Assembly (NCBI RefSeq): GCF_036906915.1
Contig: NZ_JBAKHX010000011.1
Coordinates: forward strand, 1 to 64,000
DNA length: 64,000 bases
Source of the DNA: Phytohabitans sp036906915
Lineage (GTDB): Bacteria; Actinomycetota; Actinomycetes; Mycobacteriales; Micromonosporaceae
Reading direction: 5' to 3'
The notes beneath the pieces are model-generated. The model was not told where the DNA came from. It made no database searches and saw nothing but the letters and a program-made list of their open reading frames with translations. Of this stretch, positions 38,767 to 47,092 are shown in pieces. Position numbers and translations under genes: made by a program. Within the stretch, counting starts at the first letter, position 1. The number at the start of each line of letters is the position of its first letter.

Positions 38767-39977
38767 TGAACGAACCTATGACGGTCGGGTCGATGTGCAC
38801 CGGCTCCGGGATGCTCGACGTTGGCGTGGCCAGCGTGCTGGACCTCATGCCCGTGTGGCACGCCGAGCCCGACCCGGCCGCGTCCACGGTGCTGGCCGCG
38901 CACTGGCCGAGCGTGCCGAATCTCGGCGACCTACGGGCGGTCGACTGGACGGCGGTCCCGCCGGTGGACGTGCTGCTCGCCGGTTTCCCCTGCCAGCCCG
39001 TGTCGGCCGCTGGCCGCCGGCGTGGGCTGTCCGATGAGAGGTGGCTGTTCGATGACATCGCGGACGCTGTTGGCCGATTGGAGCCACGACCCCGGCTGTG
39101 CCTGTTCGAGAACGTCGCTGGGCTGCTGTCTGCAAACCGCGGGCAGGCTATGGCCCGAGTCGTTCACCGCCTGGCCGCGCTCGGCTATCTGGGACGCTAC
39201 CGGCTTCTACGCGCATCCGACGTCGGCGCCCCGCACCGCCGCGAACGCGTCTTCATCGCGGCGTGGCTCCCCGACCGGCCCAACCCGTGGCCGCTGCGTA
39301 CCGCCGGACGAGGTGCCGACGCTGTTCGAGGTGCCGACCGGGACAGGGTGAGGCTGCTACCCACCCCGGCGGCCCGTGACGGCGACGGCCGCGGCGAAGG
39401 CCACCCCGACCACCGCCGCGACCGCGCCCGACGCACCGGCGCCAACATTGGCGGGCCGATGCTCGGCGAGGTCGTGTGCCACCTGCTACCGACCCCACGG
39501 GCCAGCGACGGCAGCCGCGGCCCCGAACCCCTCAACGGCGCCGGGCGGACCGGTCACGGCACCGGCCCGGCACTGCCGGACGTGGCCGTACTGCTGCCCA
39601 CACCCCGCGCCACAGACGGGTGCAAGGGCGGACCGAACCAACGGGGCAGCGCCGGCGACCTCGCCTTGCCGGCCGCTGTCCAGGACGGCCGGTTCGGCAA
39701 CTACGGCGCCGCGATCCGACGCTGGGAACAGATCACCGGACGGGCCGCGCCGGAGCCGACCGAACCCGGCCGCACCGGCAACCCCCGCCTGGCGGCCCGG
39801 TTCGCCGAATGGGTGATGGGCTGGCCGGACGGATGGGTCACCGACCACATCGCACGCAACGACGCCCTACGCGTCTGCGGCAACGGCGTCGTCCCCCAAC
39901 AGGCCGCCGCCGGCTACGCCGAACTGCTCCAACCGGAGCCGGCCGCGACACCGCATGACCAACGCCGGGCCGCGTAA
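38766..39977 (+). CDS. DNA (cytosine-5) methyltransferase
   Basis: 403 residues. Motif I MCTGSGMLDVGV (SAM), catalytic motif IV GFPCQPVSAAG (PC), motif VI FENVAGLL, motif VIII RRERVFI and motif X GNGVVPQQAA are present. The target recognition region (about 190-330) contains repeated LLPTPxAxDG segments, a known feature of phage-type C5 enzymes. No restriction endonuclease is adjacent, so it is a solitary enzyme that probably protects the element from host restriction during transfer. Confidence 0.9.
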   Translation: MNEPMTVGSMCTGSGMLDVGVASVLDLMPVWHAEPDPAASTVLAAHWPSVPNLGDLRAVDWTAVPPVDVLLAGFPCQPVSAAGRRRGLSDERWLFDDIADAVGRLEPRPRLCLFENVAGLLSANRGQAMARVVHRLAALGYLGRYRLLRASDVGAPHRRERVFIAAWLPDRPNPWPLRTAGRGADAVRGADRDRVRLLPTPAARDGDGRGEGHPDHRRDRARRTGANIGGPMLGEVVCHLLPTPRASDGSRGPEPLNGAGRTGHGTGPALPDVAVLLPTPRATDGCKGGPNQRGSAGDLALPAAVQDGRFGNYGAAIRRWEQITGRAAPEPTEPGRTGNPRLAARFAEWVMGWPDGWVTDHIARNDALRVCGNGVVPQQAAAGYAELLQPEPAATPHDQRRAA

Positions 39978-40025
39978 CACCTCGGTCCCTCTTTGCGCAC
40001 ATCACCGCCGAAAGGACTCCGCACA

Positions 40026-40397
40026 GTGGACACCACAACCACGGCTGGCCGTCTGCCGGCTGGCTTCCTCGCCTACGGCGAAGTTGTCATGGCCGCACCC
40101 GCACGACCCGGCAACCTGGCCCACCGCCGGGCCGCCCGCTGGATTCCCCTCCCCGTCCCGGACGGCACTCCCGCCCCGGCCGCGCCGTCCGGCGCAACGG
40201 GTGTGGCCATGACCGCGCAGCGCACCGGCCGCACCCTGGTACGCCCGGCGTGCGAACCGGAGCCCGACCCGGGCGAGACGACCGCCACCATCGGATGGCG
40301 CGAGAACGACTTCTGGCAGATGAGCGCTGGATGGGCCGACTCGCTGCACGCGGCCCGCCCGTGCACCGCTGCGCAGTGCTTCCCCGATCAGGGGTAG
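40026..40397 (+). CDS. Hypothetical AICE protein
   Basis: 123 residues from GTG 40026. Pro/Ala-rich middle, ending in ENDFWQMSAGWADSLHAARP. No motif recognised. It lies 49 bases after the methyltransferase. Confidence 0.45.
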   Translation: MDTTTTAGRLPAGFLAYGEVVMAAPARPGNLAHRRAARWIPLPVPDGTPAPAAPSGATGVAMTAQRTGRTLVRPACEPEPDPGETTATIGWRENDFWQMSAGWADSLHAARPCTAAQCFPDQG

Positions 40398-40399
40398 CC

Positions 40400-40543
40400 G
40401 TGAACCAGCCATCCACGACCACGGCCCGGCCCACCTCGCTGCTCGACCCGTTCGACCGACGGCCGTGCCACAAAACCTGCGCCGAAGCCGCGATCAAGCC
40501 ACGCGCCGCGCCAGCGGCACGCGCCAGGCCCGCCGCTGCGTAA
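40400..40543 (+). CDS. Small hypothetical protein
   Basis: 47 residues from GTG 40400, two bases after the previous stop, with DPFDRRPCHKTCAEAAIKPR and an Ala/Arg-rich end. Weak evidence beyond position. Confidence 0.35.
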   Translation: MNQPSTTTARPTSLLDPFDRRPCHKTCAEAAIKPRAAPAARARPAAA

Positions 40544-40575
40544 CCCCTGCTCGCCTGTCCCGCAAGGGAGGAACC

Positions 40576-41487
40576 ATGCCCGACTTGCTCACCATGGCAC
40601 TCGACCACGCCGGCCGCGGCTGGCACGTGTTTCCGCTCCGCCCCAACGACAAGCGGCCCGCGTTCCCCGACCACACCGAAGAGGTCTGCACCGGCCGCGA
40701 CCCGCGATGCGGTGCCGCGGGCAGGCACGTCGGGTGGGAGGAACGCGCCACCGTCGACCCCGCCCGCATCAGCCGCGCATGGTCGTGCGGCCGGTGGGGG
40801 ATCGGGATCGCGTGCGGCCCGTCCGGGCTGCTCGTGGTCGACCTCGACCGACCCAAAACCCCCGGCGGCCCGGACGGCATCAACGTGTTCGGCACCCTGT
40901 GCGAGCAACACGACGGGCCGGACGTGTGGACGACGTACACGGTGCGGACAGGTTCCGGTGGTCTGCACCTGTACTACCGACACCCGCCTACCGGGCCGCG
41001 GTTGCGCAACACCCAAGGCGACCGAGGTGGACTCGGCCCGGCCGTCGACACCCGCGCTCACGGCGGGTACGTGGTCGCTGCCGGTAGCACCGTAGGCGGA
41101 CGCCGGTACGAGGTCGATGGGGAGACCGATCCGGCGCCGCTACCGGCATGGCTGGCCGCGCGCCTACGGCCGGCACCCCCGGCGCCGCGGCGGGCGGTGG
41201 TGCTCGACCTGGGCACCGGACGGCGGGCCGCCTACGTCCACGCCGCGATCGAGCGGGAAACCGCCCTGGTCGCCGAAGCCGCCAAGGGTGAGCGCAACCA
41301 TCTGCTCTACACCGCCGCAGTCGCGCTCGGCCAACTTGTCGCCGGTGGCGCGCTGGCCGAACACGACGCCACCAACGCCCTGACCGACGCCGCCGGCCGC
41401 GCCGGACTCGCTCCGGCCGAGACCACGCGGACCATCCGATCTGGGCTGCGGGCCGGAGCCAAGAGCCCCCGGAGCGTGGCCGCGTGA
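40576..41487 (+). CDS. Bifunctional DNA primase/polymerase (RepPP-type replication protein)
   Basis: 303 residues. The prim-pol domain is recognised by WHVFPLRPNDKRP (about 16-28), IGIACGPSGLLVVDLDRPK with the catalytic DxD (about 75-95), SGGLHLYY (about 120-127) and the later GGYVVAAGSTV. A helical C-terminus follows. ATG is preceded by GGGAGGAA. This is one of the known AICE replication types and primes replication of the excised circle. Confidence 0.9.
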   Translation: MPDLLTMALDHAGRGWHVFPLRPNDKRPAFPDHTEEVCTGRDPRCGAAGRHVGWEERATVDPARISRAWSCGRWGIGIACGPSGLLVVDLDRPKTPGGPDGINVFGTLCEQHDGPDVWTTYTVRTGSGGLHLYYRHPPTGPRLRNTQGDRGGLGPAVDTRAHGGYVVAAGSTVGGRRYEVDGETDPAPLPAWLAARLRPAPPAPRRAVVLDLGTGRRAAYVHAAIERETALVAEAAKGERNHLLYTAAVALGQLVAGGALAEHDATNALTDAAGRAGLAPAETTRTIRSGLRAGAKSPRSVAA

Positions 41488-42305
41488 ACCGGCCGCTGTT
41501 CCTGCTGGGCACCCATCAACCGGGCTGGCTGGGTAAGGCAGGGGTGCCGCTGTTCGTATCCGACCGGCGGCTACGCGTCTACAAGACGCTGCCTCGCGCA
41601 GCTGCGCCGTGGGCGCTCGATTCAGGCGGGTTCACCGAGCTACAGAAGTACGGCCGGTGGACCGTCACCCCGCGCGAGTACGTCACGCGGGTGCGCCGCT
41701 ACCGCGATGAGATCGGCCAGCTCATGTGGGCTGCGCCGCAAGACTGGATGTGCGAACCCATCGTCATCAACGGCGGACACATCGGACCAGTCGTGTTCGC
41801 CGGTACCGGACTGTCCGTAGCCGAGCACCAGCGACGCACCGTGCTCAACTACGCGCAGCTGCGCGACCTCGCCCCCGACCTGCCGATCATCCCCGTCGTG
41901 CAAGGCGACACCGAAGACGCCTACCTACGGTGCGTCGACCTGTACCAGTCCCTGATCGGTGTCGACCTCACCACAGCACCGCTGGTCGGTGTCGGTTCGG
42001 TGTGCCGCCGGCAGGGCACCGCCGAAGCCGGCCGCATCCTGGCCGCCCTGCACCGCCGTGGGGTGCGCCGCCTGCACGGGTTCGGGTTCAAGACCCTCGG
42101 CCTGATCGCGCACGGGCATCTGCTGACCTCGGCCGACTCCCTCGCCTGGTCCGACACCGCCCGCAAGCTCCGACGGCCCGCCCTTGCCGAGTGCGTCCGC
42201 GCGGGCCGGCACCGCAACTGCGCCAACTGCCTGCCCTACGCCCTGCACTGGCGGGCCGGGGTTCTCGCAGCTGCGCGAGCCGCACAGGACGGAGAAGCCG
42301 CATGA
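41484..42305 (+). CDS. DpdA/TGT-like protein (DUF7221-type tRNA-ribosyltransferase relative)
   Basis: 273 residues. The blocks FLLGTHQPGWLG, LPRAAAPWALDSGGFTELQK, AAPQDWMCEP, VVQGDTEDAYLRCVDLY, PLVGVGSVCRRQ and HGFGFKTLGL follow the TIM-barrel of queuine/archaeosine transglycosylases. DSGGFTEL carries the nucleophile-type Asp and the end (RNCANCLPYALHW) gives Cys/His ligands. DpdA enzymes insert 7-deazaguanine into DNA. No preQ0 synthesis or dpdB/C genes are here, so it must use host precursor or have another substrate. It overlaps prim-pol and the next gene by four bases. Confidence 0.8.
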   Translation: MNRPLFLLGTHQPGWLGKAGVPLFVSDRRLRVYKTLPRAAAPWALDSGGFTELQKYGRWTVTPREYVTRVRRYRDEIGQLMWAAPQDWMCEPIVINGGHIGPVVFAGTGLSVAEHQRRTVLNYAQLRDLAPDLPIIPVVQGDTEDAYLRCVDLYQSLIGVDLTTAPLVGVGSVCRRQGTAEAGRILAALHRRGVRRLHGFGFKTLGLIAHGHLLTSADSLAWSDTARKLRRPALAECVRAGRHRNCANCLPYALHWRAGVLAAARAAQDGEAA

Positions 42306-43882
42306 CCGACACCACCGACACACGTGGCCGGGTGCAGGTCGGTACCGGCCCGGAAACCATCCGCGTGCTCAAGGCCGCGCTCGCCGACCGGCTGTTGCCA
42401 GACACCTACGTTTCCGGCGGGGCGTTGGTACACATGGAGACCGTCTCCGGTGGCCTGCCCATGGTCGCCGCGGATGAGGACTCGCCGCTACCGGTCTCGG
42501 CCAGCACGATGACCCCCGCCGGGCTGGCCGCGCTACTGGCCGAACACGCCTACGTCTACCGGCTCAAGACCCGCAAAGGCGACACGGGTCAGCCGGAGGT
42601 CTACGAGGATGAGACCACCCCGCCGCGGGAAATCCTGTCCTCAGTCCTCGCGGGCAAGACCTGGCCGAACCTGGCACCGCTGCGCGGCATCATCGGCGCC
42701 CCCGTGCTGCGCCGGGACGGCACCCTGTTGCAGGCGCCCGGCTACGACCCGGCCACCGGCCTCTACCTGGCCACGAAGGTTGACCTGCCCCCGGTGCCCG
42801 ATCAACCCACCGTCGAGCAGGTACGAGCCGCCCGGACGTTCCTGCTGGGTCGGTTCCTGCGGGACTTCCCGTGGTCCGGGCCGGCTGACCGGGCTAACTA
42901 TGTGGCGTTGCTGGCTACGCCGATCCTGCGGCACTTCACCCGATCGTTGACCCCGTTTGCGCTTGTCGATGCGACCATGCCCGCGTCTGGCAAGACCATC
43001 TTGACGGCCGGGCCGGGCATGCTCTACGGGCAGCGCGTGTTGCCGTGGACTTACTCCGATGAGGAGCTGCGTAAGTCCATCACCGCTGTTTTGAACGAAC
43101 AGGTCGGCGTGGTGATCTGGGACAACATCGCTGAGGGCAGCGTCATCGACTCGCCGATCCTTGCCCAGCTCGTCACCGGCGGGGTCTGGTCCGATCGGCC
43201 GTTGGGCACCTCCCGCAACATCGCCACCGTCAACGACCGGTTGTGGATGGCGACCGGGAACAACCTGCAAGTCGGTGGGGACATGGCCTCGCGAACGGTG
43301 CGGGTGCACCTCGACCCGAACATGCCGCGGCCGGAGCAGCGCGATCAATCCGGCTTCGGCATTCCGCACCTTGACCAGTGGATCACCGTTCCCTCCAATC
43401 AGCTCAAGGTGCTGTGGCATCTGCTCGTGCTCGTGCTCGACTGGACTCGGAACGGGGCACCCCGTGCCGCGGGCATATCGATGCGCCAGTTCACCCCGTG
43501 GGCGCAAGCGTTGGGCGGGTTCCTGACCCACCACGGCATCGAGGGGTTCCTGACCAACCTCGCCGACGTGCGGGAGATAGACGAAGACGAAACGCGCTGG
43601 CGCGCGTTCCTCACCTGCTGGCACGAGCGCCACGGCGGTAGGGCTGTGACGGCCGCTGAACTGCGCAAGGATGGCGAACCGCAGACGTTCGCCGGAGAGG
43701 TCACCGACCCGTGGGACGGCCAGTTCATCACCACCCACAACGGCCGGCTACCCAACCCGCTGCAACTCGGGCGGCTGCTCACCGGGCAAGCCGGCCGGTG
43801 GCGCGGTGACCACGTACTACGGGCCGGCAAGAACGACCGCGGTGACCGGGCCGTGTTCTGGGTCGAGCGTGACGGCGGCTAA
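42302..43882 (+). CDS. AICE replication protein, ATPase/helicase-like
   Basis: 526 residues. The middle contains FALVDATMPASGKTILTAGP (Walker A-like ASGKT, about 225-229) and VGVVIWDNIAEGSVIDSP (Walker B-like, about 268), with TVNDRLWMATGNNLQVGGDM as a sensor-type segment, as in phage D5/DnaB-like helicase proteins that act with prim-pols. It lies immediately before the iteron region and is likely the initiator or helicase of the replication module. Confidence 0.75.
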   Translation: MTDTTDTRGRVQVGTGPETIRVLKAALADRLLPDTYVSGGALVHMETVSGGLPMVAADEDSPLPVSASTMTPAGLAALLAEHAYVYRLKTRKGDTGQPEVYEDETTPPREILSSVLAGKTWPNLAPLRGIIGAPVLRRDGTLLQAPGYDPATGLYLATKVDLPPVPDQPTVEQVRAARTFLLGRFLRDFPWSGPADRANYVALLATPILRHFTRSLTPFALVDATMPASGKTILTAGPGMLYGQRVLPWTYSDEELRKSITAVLNEQVGVVIWDNIAEGSVIDSPILAQLVTGGVWSDRPLGTSRNIATVNDRLWMATGNNLQVGGDMASRTVRVHLDPNMPRPEQRDQSGFGIPHLDQWITVPSNQLKVLWHLLVLVLDWTRNGAPRAAGISMRQFTPWAQALGGFLTHHGIEGFLTNLADVREIDEDETRWRAFLTCWHERHGGRAVTAAELRKDGEPQTFAGEVTDPWDGQFITTHNGRLPNPLQLGRLLTGQAGRWRGDHVLRAGKNDRGDRAVFWVERDGG

Positions 43883-43886
43883 AACC

Positions 43887-44123
43887 GGCTGGAACATCTC
43901 CGCATCTCCGCAATCCCCGCAGAATCGACCCGCTACCAGCGTGAACACCCTGCGGAGATAGCCCCGCCTCGACAACCTTCGATCTCCGCATCTCCGCAAC
44001 CGGCTGCGGAGATGAACCCCGGTTGCGGAGATCTTACCCGGCCACTTTCCAAGATCTCCGCAGACGTTTGCCCAGCTCAACGGCACGTTTGCGGAGATGC
44101 GGAGATGCGGAGATGTTCCAGCC
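43887..44123. other. Iteron array, putative replication origin (oriV)
   Basis: Eleven copies of the nonamer ATCTCCGCA or its complement TGCGGAGAT occur here: plus at 43896, 43904, 43982, 43990 and 44054; minus at 43951, 44005, 44024, 44090, 44098 and 44106. The outer ends form a perfect 26-bp inverted repeat (43887-43912 with 44098-44123). It follows the replication genes directly. Bases 44124-44339 hold no gene. Confidence 0.85.
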
Positions 44124-44339
44124 CTCCTGACAAGCAACGAACCGGGCAGCGACCGACCCTAGATCACACCCACCGCCAGACACCTTGAGAGCGAAACAGA
44201 CAGTCCGGTGCATGTAAAGACATCAGGACATGAAAGATCTTGGCTCAGCGTTGCTCTCAGCGGGCCGCTCTACGGCCCGCTGACGAATCGAACCCCGTTC
44301 CCATCCCCGGACCGTCCGCCCGCCCGAAAGGCGCCCACG

Positions 44340-44510
44340 ATGCGTCTCAGACTCCACGGCACCCCGGCAGAGAACCAAGCCATACTCGCGATCCTCGCCG
44401 CCGTGCTCGACATCCGGACCGTCAGCCGCTCCTATCCCGACCGGCCACCGTCCACCTTGGAACGGATCTACCTCGACGCAGAACCCCGCGACCGGAAGGA
44501 GACCCGATGA
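44340..44510 (+). CDS. Small conserved AICE protein upstream of xis
   Basis: 56 residues (MRLRLHGTPAENQAILAILA; DIRTVSRSYPDRPPS). Proteins of this form often precede xis in AICEs. Its stop overlaps the xis start (ATGA). Confidence 0.55.
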   Translation: MRLRLHGTPAENQAILAILAAVLDIRTVSRSYPDRPPSTLERIYLDAEPRDRKETR

Positions 44511-44719
44511 CCGAAAAGCAGGTGAAGCGGCGTACAACCGGCCGCCATCTGACGATTGCCGAGGTTTGCGAGGAACTGGATATCTCCCGATCGACGTTCT
44601 ACGACTGGCGCGCGAAGCGCAAGGCGCCGCCGTGCTTCAAGCTGCCGAACGGTGATATTCGCATCCGCCGTACCGCTTTCGAGAACTGGCTGAGTGGCCT
44701 CGAAGAGGAGGCGGCATAG
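44507..44719 (+). CDS. xis: Excisionase (MerR-like HTH, Xis)
   Basis: 70 residues. The winged helix LTIAEVCEELDISRSTFYDW then RAKRKAPPCFKLPNGDIRIR fits DNA-binding excisionases of the HTH_17 family. Adjacent to int. It directs the integrase toward excision. Confidence 0.88.
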   Translation: MTEKQVKRRTTGRHLTIAEVCEELDISRSTFYDWRAKRKAPPCFKLPNGDIRIRRTAFENWLSGLEEEAA

Positions 44720-46087
44720 TTGGCGCTGTCCTACGACGTTAGGGTTTGGAAGGTCGAAATCTACGAGGGAAAGCAGCGTAGCTCGTACCGGGTCCGATGG
44801 GTGGTTGCCGGAAAACCGTGGAAGAAGGTATTCCGTACATCTGCCCTTGCGGAAAGCTTTCGGTCGGATTTGATCGCCGCGGCCCGAAAAGGGGAGGCGT
44901 TCGACACTGAGACGGGACTTCCAGTGTCGATGGCGCGCACGTCGCGTGATATGACGTGGTACGAGTTCGCATGCAAATTCGTTGACATGAAGTGGCCACA
45001 CGTGGCAGCGACCACGCGGCGCACGCATGCGGAAGCGTTCACCGCGGTTGCCCCCGCGATGTTCGCCACAACGCGCGGGATGCCGGACGCCAAATTGATC
45101 CGGCGCGCGCTGTGCCGGTGGGCGTTCAACACCGCCAGACGCAGCGACCCGGCATGCCCGGACGACGTCAAGGCGGCGCTAGCGTGGGTGAAGCGCAACA
45201 CCCGTTTGGTGTCGACGCTTGCCAAGCCCGAGATCCTGCGACCACTGCTCGACGGTCTCACCGTGCGACTCGACGGCGGCCCGGCCGCATCGAGCGTTGT
45301 AAGCCGACGCCGGAAGATTCTGAACACTGCTGTGGAATACGCTGTCGAGCTGAATTTACTTGACGCGAATCCGATTCCGGCACTCAAATGGAAGAAGCCC
45401 AAGCCGGTGCAAGTGGTGGATCCGCGCTGTGTACCCAATCCGGTTCAGGTACGCACGCTATTCGATGGTGTGCGGGAACAGGGACGCGTGGGGCGCCGCC
45501 TGGTCGCGTTCTATGGCTGCCTGTACTACGCCGGGATGCGACCGGAAGAGGTGGCATTCCTGAACAAGCGGCATCTTGCGATCCCGAAAGAAGGATGGGG
45601 GGAATTTCATCTCGACGGTGCCGATCCCTACGCTGGAAAGGACTGGACGGACACGGGAAGGGACCGAGACCGACGCCAACTGAAGCAACGTGAGCGCGGG
45701 GAATCGCGAACCGCGCCATGCCCGCCTGAATTGACCGCACTCATCCATGCCCACCTGGACGAGTTCGGCACAACGACGGACGGACGACTGTTCGTTGGCG
45801 ACCGCAACCACGATGAGCTACCGAAGCCCACCGTTGTGCGGATTTGGAGCCGCGCGCGTGCGGCGGTGTTCACAGAGGACGTTGCGGCCTCGCCACTCGC
45901 GCGCCGCCCGTACGATCTGCGCCACGCGGCGGTGTCGACGTGGCTCAACGGTGGCGTTCCGCCGACGGACGTTGCGGAGTGGGCGGGTCAGTCGGTGGAG
46001 ATCCTGTTCAGGATCTACGCCAAGTGCCTCGACCGTGGCGTACAGCGTAACCGGCAACGCGTTCAGCAGGCGCTCGGCCACCAGTAG
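44720..46087 (+). CDS. int: Tyrosine site-specific integrase of the AICE
   Basis: 455 residues. The N-terminal arm-binding domain and a SAM-like core domain (about 80-190) precede the catalytic domain, with R274 (GMRPEE), box II RPYDLRHA (R401, H402; the first His is Tyr, common in this subgroup) and nucleophile Y433 (ILFRIYAKC). TTG start directly after the xis stop. It recombines attP with the tRNA-Arg(CCG) gene 150 bases away. Confidence 0.93.
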   Translation: MALSYDVRVWKVEIYEGKQRSSYRVRWVVAGKPWKKVFRTSALAESFRSDLIAAARKGEAFDTETGLPVSMARTSRDMTWYEFACKFVDMKWPHVAATTRRTHAEAFTAVAPAMFATTRGMPDAKLIRRALCRWAFNTARRSDPACPDDVKAALAWVKRNTRLVSTLAKPEILRPLLDGLTVRLDGGPAASSVVSRRRKILNTAVEYAVELNLLDANPIPALKWKKPKPVQVVDPRCVPNPVQVRTLFDGVREQGRVGRRLVAFYGCLYYAGMRPEEVAFLNKRHLAIPKEGWGEFHLDGADPYAGKDWTDTGRDRDRRQLKQRERGESRTAPCPPELTALIHAHLDEFGTTTDGRLFVGDRNHDELPKPTVVRIWSRARAAVFTEDVAASPLARRPYDLRHAAVSTWLNGGVPPTDVAEWAGQSVEILFRIYAKCLDRGVQRNRQRVQQALGHQ

Positions 46088-46164
46088 CCACCCCAAACGG
46101 TGGCGTGCCGGTGGCGTGACTGGCCGATCATGGCCGGGCAGCGTCGGTGACAACCGGACACAAC

Positions 46165-46210
46165 AACGGTGTCGCTGACCCGCATATCCGCAGGTCAGCG
46201 ACACCGTTTT
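46165..46210 (+). terminator. Strong terminator between int and attR
   Basis: A 16-bp perfect stem (46165-46180 with 46193-46208) around 12 bases runs into TTTT. It ends int transcription before the element boundary. Confidence 0.85.
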
Positions 46211-46237
46211 AGCTGCTAGAGAATGGTCCGATCAAGT

Positions 46238-46283
46238 GTGCCCCCGGCAGGATTCGAACCTGCGCCACCGCCTCCGGAGGGCG
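46238..46283 (-). other. attR: 46-bp direct repeat inside tRNA-Arg(CCG)
   Basis: Identical to 29103-29148. Base 46284 differs from the left copy, so the identity ends in the anticodon stem. Confidence 0.92.
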
Positions 46284-46310
46284 GTGCTCTATCCCCTGAG
46301 CTACGGGGGC
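46239..46310 (-). tRNA. Chromosomal tRNA-Arg(CCG), integration target
   Basis: Intact on the minus strand. The acceptor GCCCCCG/CGGGGGC is perfect, A73. The loop CTCCGGA in a five-pair stem gives CCG. The T-arm GCAGG/CCTGC has loop TTCGAAT. Integration rebuilt the 3' half, so the gene stays functional. The arginyl-tRNA synthetase gene lies 2.4 kb away. Confidence 0.95.
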
Positions 46311-46360
46311 TCAGCGACCAACGAAGAGTAGCAAACGCCCCCCGCTGGCGCCGAACCGAC

Positions 46361-47020
46361 TCAGCGCCCGCGGTCACAGGTCGGCAGCGCGTGTAGTACC
46401 ACCCCGTCCGGGATCCGGCGGGGCCATTCGGTGGTCGCCCATGAGCCGTCCACCACCACGTGTGCCGGCCGGCCCGCGTGCGAGGCGAGGCGGCTCAGGA
46501 ACTCGCGTGGCAGTGTCGTCTCGCCGGTGACCAGGAAGCGGACCCAGCCACGTGTCGACACCGCCGCCACGACGTCGGTGGCGGGTGTGACGCCGTGCAG
46601 GCGGGTGCGGCCAGCCCAGTACAGGTCGGCGCGTTCGAGCTGCGCGGCCTGTTGGAGCTCTGGGTACCGGGAAGATTGCCACTGCACGACCGCCATCGCG
46701 CAGAGGGCGCAGGCCCGGTCGACGGGTTCTCGTGGTGCGAGGCCCCAGGCGCGCAGGTATCGGGCGATGCCGGGCACGCTGAGCGGGATGCCGTAGGTCT
46801 GCTCGACCAGTGCGAGCACGCTCTGACGGGTCCACAGGCTTCCGGCCAGCCCGAAGTGGTCGGGGAACGTGTCGCGCAGCATTTCGATGAGTCGGAGTTC
46901 CTGCTCACGGGTGAGCGCTCCGTGCCGGCGGCGGGCGGCTACCGCGCCGTCGCCACCGCTCGCATACCGCCGGCACCAGTTTGCGATTGATCGTCGTCCA
47001 TCACCAAGTACAACCCCCAC
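46361..47020 (-). CDS. Winged-helix IS630-like / Homeodomain-like protein, N-terminus doubtful
   Basis: 219 residues from GTG 47020. The start lies within a helix-turn-helix (GDGRRSIANWCRRYASGGDG), then LTREQELRLIEMLRDTFPDH and TRQSVLALVEQTYGIPLSVP give the second, winged-helix domain of IS630/rve-type transposases. The DDE catalytic domain is only vaguely suggested (HVVVDGSWATTEWPRRIPDG). A TAG upstream in frame prevents extension, so the first helix is clipped. It may be a degraded transposase or a domesticated regulator. Confidence 0.55.
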   Translation of the reverse strand: MGVVLGDGRRSIANWCRRYASGGDGAVAARRRHGALTREQELRLIEMLRDTFPDHFGLAGSLWTRQSVLALVEQTYGIPLSVPGIARYLRAWGLAPREPVDRACALCAMAVVQWQSSRYPELQQAAQLERADLYWAGRTRLHGVTPATDVVAAVSTRGWVRFLVTGETTLPREFLSRLASHAGRPAHVVVDGSWATTEWPRRIPDGVVLHALPTCDRGR

Positions 47021-47092
47021 GTCCCGGACAACGACGCCGATTCGGACAGGTAGCGCTGGGTGAGCAGAAAGCTACGGAAAGTGCCGATTTTG

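Larger units (their letters stand above)
29103..46283. mobile_element. Prim-pol type actinomycete integrative and conjugative element (AICE)
   Basis: A 17.2-kb element between 46-bp direct repeats in tRNA-Arg(CCG). In order it holds regulators (triple GntR, kinase, XRE/TPR), small conserved ORFs, DUF2637, an FtsK-type transfer ATPase, modification enzymes (C5 methyltransferase, DpdA-like), prim-pol and a second replication protein, an iteron array, Xis and Int. This is the known module set of AICEs, which replicate as circles and transfer double-stranded DNA by one FtsK-like protein. All modules are intact by eye, so it may still be mobile. Confidence 0.93.

Noticed and set aside
46361..47020. 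Intact IS630 insertion sequence
   Set aside because: No terminal inverted repeats or target duplication are visible and the catalytic domain is not convincing, so only the wHTH protein is listed.
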